Assembly: GCA_900549345.1 (NCBI GenBank)
Contig: UROC01000094.1
Span: forward strand, 1 to 5,830
DNA length: 5,830 nt
Source of the DNA: an uncultured Collinsella sp.
GTDB lineage: Bacteria; Actinomycetota; Coriobacteriia; Coriobacteriales; Coriobacteriaceae
Reading direction: 5' to 3'
Each line of letters begins with the position of its first letter. Positions within the stretch are counted from its first letter, which is position 1. Both the position numbers and the translations under genes were made by a program. A model generated the notes under the pieces. The model saw only the letters and a program-made list of their open reading frames with translations, made no database searches and had not been told where the DNA came from. Below, one piece after another: positions 4,509-5,830 of the stretch.

Positions 4509-5830
4509 ACGTGTCCTCCACGACCTTACCGCCGTCTTGCACGTAAAAACACTTCATGCCGTAGCGCTTGCCATCGTCGGTCACATAATAGTCAAACGCA
4601 TCCTGCGTATAGCCGTCGGAGTTGGTGGCGCGCACGCGCACAAAATACTGGCCGGCATCGGGCGCATCACAGGTCACCTCGGGAAGTAGCACGTCCTCGG
4701 CCTTAAAAAGCACGTCGCTTATGGCATAGTCGCGCGCCAGCTCCACGGTATAGCGAATGTCACGCGCTTTAAAGTCGTAGGACGCATCCCAGTTCATACG
4801 CAGCTTACCGTTATCGATCTGCGGCACGCCAATGTAGAACGGCATGGGCTTTTTATAGCTCTCGCAGTAGCTCTTATAGTTCTCCTCGATCTCGGAGGGA
4901 ATCGCCGCGGCGATCTGCTCGTATTGGTCCTTGGTGACAGGCAGATTGTCGGTATCGGGCGAAGCAAAGACCAGCGATTCGGTAACCTCGCGATAATGTT
5001 TGATCATCTTGGCCAGGCGCGCCTCGGTCATATACGAGCGCAGGTCCTTTACGGCGCGGTCGAGCTCACTGCGAAACGCCTTACTGCGCAGCGCACGATT
5101 GAATAGCACGTTGCCCCAGTAGTTGCTTACGCCGCGCTCCCAGCTCGCATAGTCCGAGAACCCGGTAAGAGAAAGCTCCAGCTTACGCAGCATGCCGTCG
5201 TTATCCCAATCCAGGATATACCAGACCTTGGAGTTAAGCGGGCTGTACAGATAGCAGTTACGGTTCTGCGTATCGCAGTTGCCCGTCAGGATCTGAAACG
5301 CCAGCCAATAGACCAGATTCTCGGTATCAAAGTAGGTGTCGAGCACGTTATCGATCTTTTGCGATTCGTCGTTGAGCGCATCGAGCATCTCGATGAGCTT
5401 GGTGTGGTCCGAATCGCCCTTAATCTCGAGCATGCCCTCGAAGTTTGCCTGGTTGTAGTCGGGATCGTCGGCAAGCTTAATGGTGTCCTCGTAGCGATGG
5501 AAATCAAAGCTGTTCACCTTGTACAGGTACCCGCTCTTATCCAGGCCATGTGCCTTAAGCGCCGTCTTGTTGAACTGCTCCACCTGCGTAAACAGGCCGT
5601 AGTCCTCAAAGGTATCGTTGGACTTTTCGGTCTGGTCGCACACCCACAGATGCACAAACTGCGTACGCAGGCCCATCATCTGGGGAATCCCGCGGATAAG
5701 GTCGTAGGCCATCTTGTTGCGAAAACGCATACCCTCGCCCATGTGCTTGTTGAGCGCAATCGCGCGCTGTTGGCGCCAGGTGCCCTTGCCCTTTTTGAGC
5801 TCCACCTTGTAATTCTTTGGCTCTGTTAGA
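4495..5830 (-). CDS. CotH kinase family protein with C-terminal Fn3-like domain (N-terminus outside window)
   Basis: The frame is open through the right edge, so only the last 444 residues are visible. The GTG at 5805 is not a credible start, because the family pattern (NYKVELKKGK, then LNKH...RNKMAYDL) runs across it. CotH proteins are secreted or spore-coat atypical kinases. Numbering from codon 5805, the kinase features are: LRTQFVHLWV (46-55); YGLFTQVEQFNK with Glu76; YLYK with Lys96; LEIKGDSDHTK; TGNCDTQNRNCYLY with Asp178; and DWDNDG with Asp201 and Asp203. Asp178 and Asp201 correspond to the metal and catalytic aspartates of Bacillus CotH. About 322-410 is a beta-rich segment (IGVPQIDNGKLRMNWDAS, then QYFVRVRATN.DG) resembling a fibronectin type III module. 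A signal peptide would be expected upstream but is not visible. It is the first visible gene of the CotH-VTC-DUF4956 operon. Confidence 0.88.
   Translation of the reverse strand, partial: LTEPKNYKVELKKGKGTWRQQRAIALNKHMGEGMRFRNKMAYDLIRGIPQMMGLRTQFVHLWVCDQTEKSNDTFEDYGLFTQVEQFNKTALKAHGLDKSGYLYKVNSFDFHRYEDTIKLADDPDYNQANFEGMLEIKGDSDHTKLIEMLDALNDESQKIDNVLDTYFDTENLVYWLAFQILTGNCDTQNRNCYLYSPLNSKVWYILDWDNDGMLRKLELSLTGFSDYASWERGVSNYWGNVLFNRALRSKAFRSELDRAVKDLRSYMTEARLAKMIKHYREVTESLVFASPDTDNLPVTKDQYEQIAAAIPSEIEENYKSYCESYKKPMPFYIGVPQIDNGKLRMNWDASYDFKARDIRYTVELARDYAISDVLFKAEDVLLPEVTCDAPDAGQYFVRVRATNSDGYTQDAFDYYVTDDGKRYGMKCFYVQDGGKVVEDTYEEG

Overview
The window looks like chromosome from a high-GC, gut-type member of the Actinomycetota, most likely Coriobacteriia such as Collinsella. 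This is inferred from G/C-rich third codon positions, the CotH/VTC/DUF4956 gene set and the style of the LacI and PLP proteins. No rRNA or other marker gene confirms it. All complete genes lie on the minus strand, so the region reads from right to left.

From 5830 down to 3048 is a tight three-gene operon. It holds a CotH-type secretory/spore-coat kinase homologue (cut by the right edge, with an Fn3-like tail), a VTC-domain polyphosphate polymerase, and a DUF4956 membrane protein. The first two genes overlap by 14 bases. The second and third are 3 bases apart. An attractive reading is a membrane-associated polyphosphate or phosphotransfer system, with the soluble VTC catalytic domain served by a separate membrane subunit.

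From about 3000 down to 1932 is a LacI/GalR-family repressor. It appears to have its own promoter, a palindromic operator with a central CG (2956-2969), a ribosome-binding site and a likely TTG start at 2940. That start is 14 codons downstream of the longest open frame. A compact hairpin (1940-1955) follows the stop.

From 1806 down to 758 is a short, divergent PLP-dependent enzyme of the Cys/Met-metabolism (cystathionine gamma-synthase) fold. It keeps the PLP Asp, the Schiff-base Lys and a C-terminal Arg, but lacks the N-terminal arm and other active-site elements. A strong hairpin with a U-rich tail (1764-1806) sits directly before its ribosome-binding site, suggesting attenuation.

From 757 down to 179 there is no intact gene. 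The stretch holds a 55-bp imperfect inverted repeat (558-723) with a third partial copy of its core, a hairpin near 732-761, a decayed coding fragment on the minus strand (about 525-250) and a small palindrome (192-226).

At the left edge (2-178, plus strand) is the last 58 codons of a second LacI/GalR-family regulator, easily missed because its start is outside the window.
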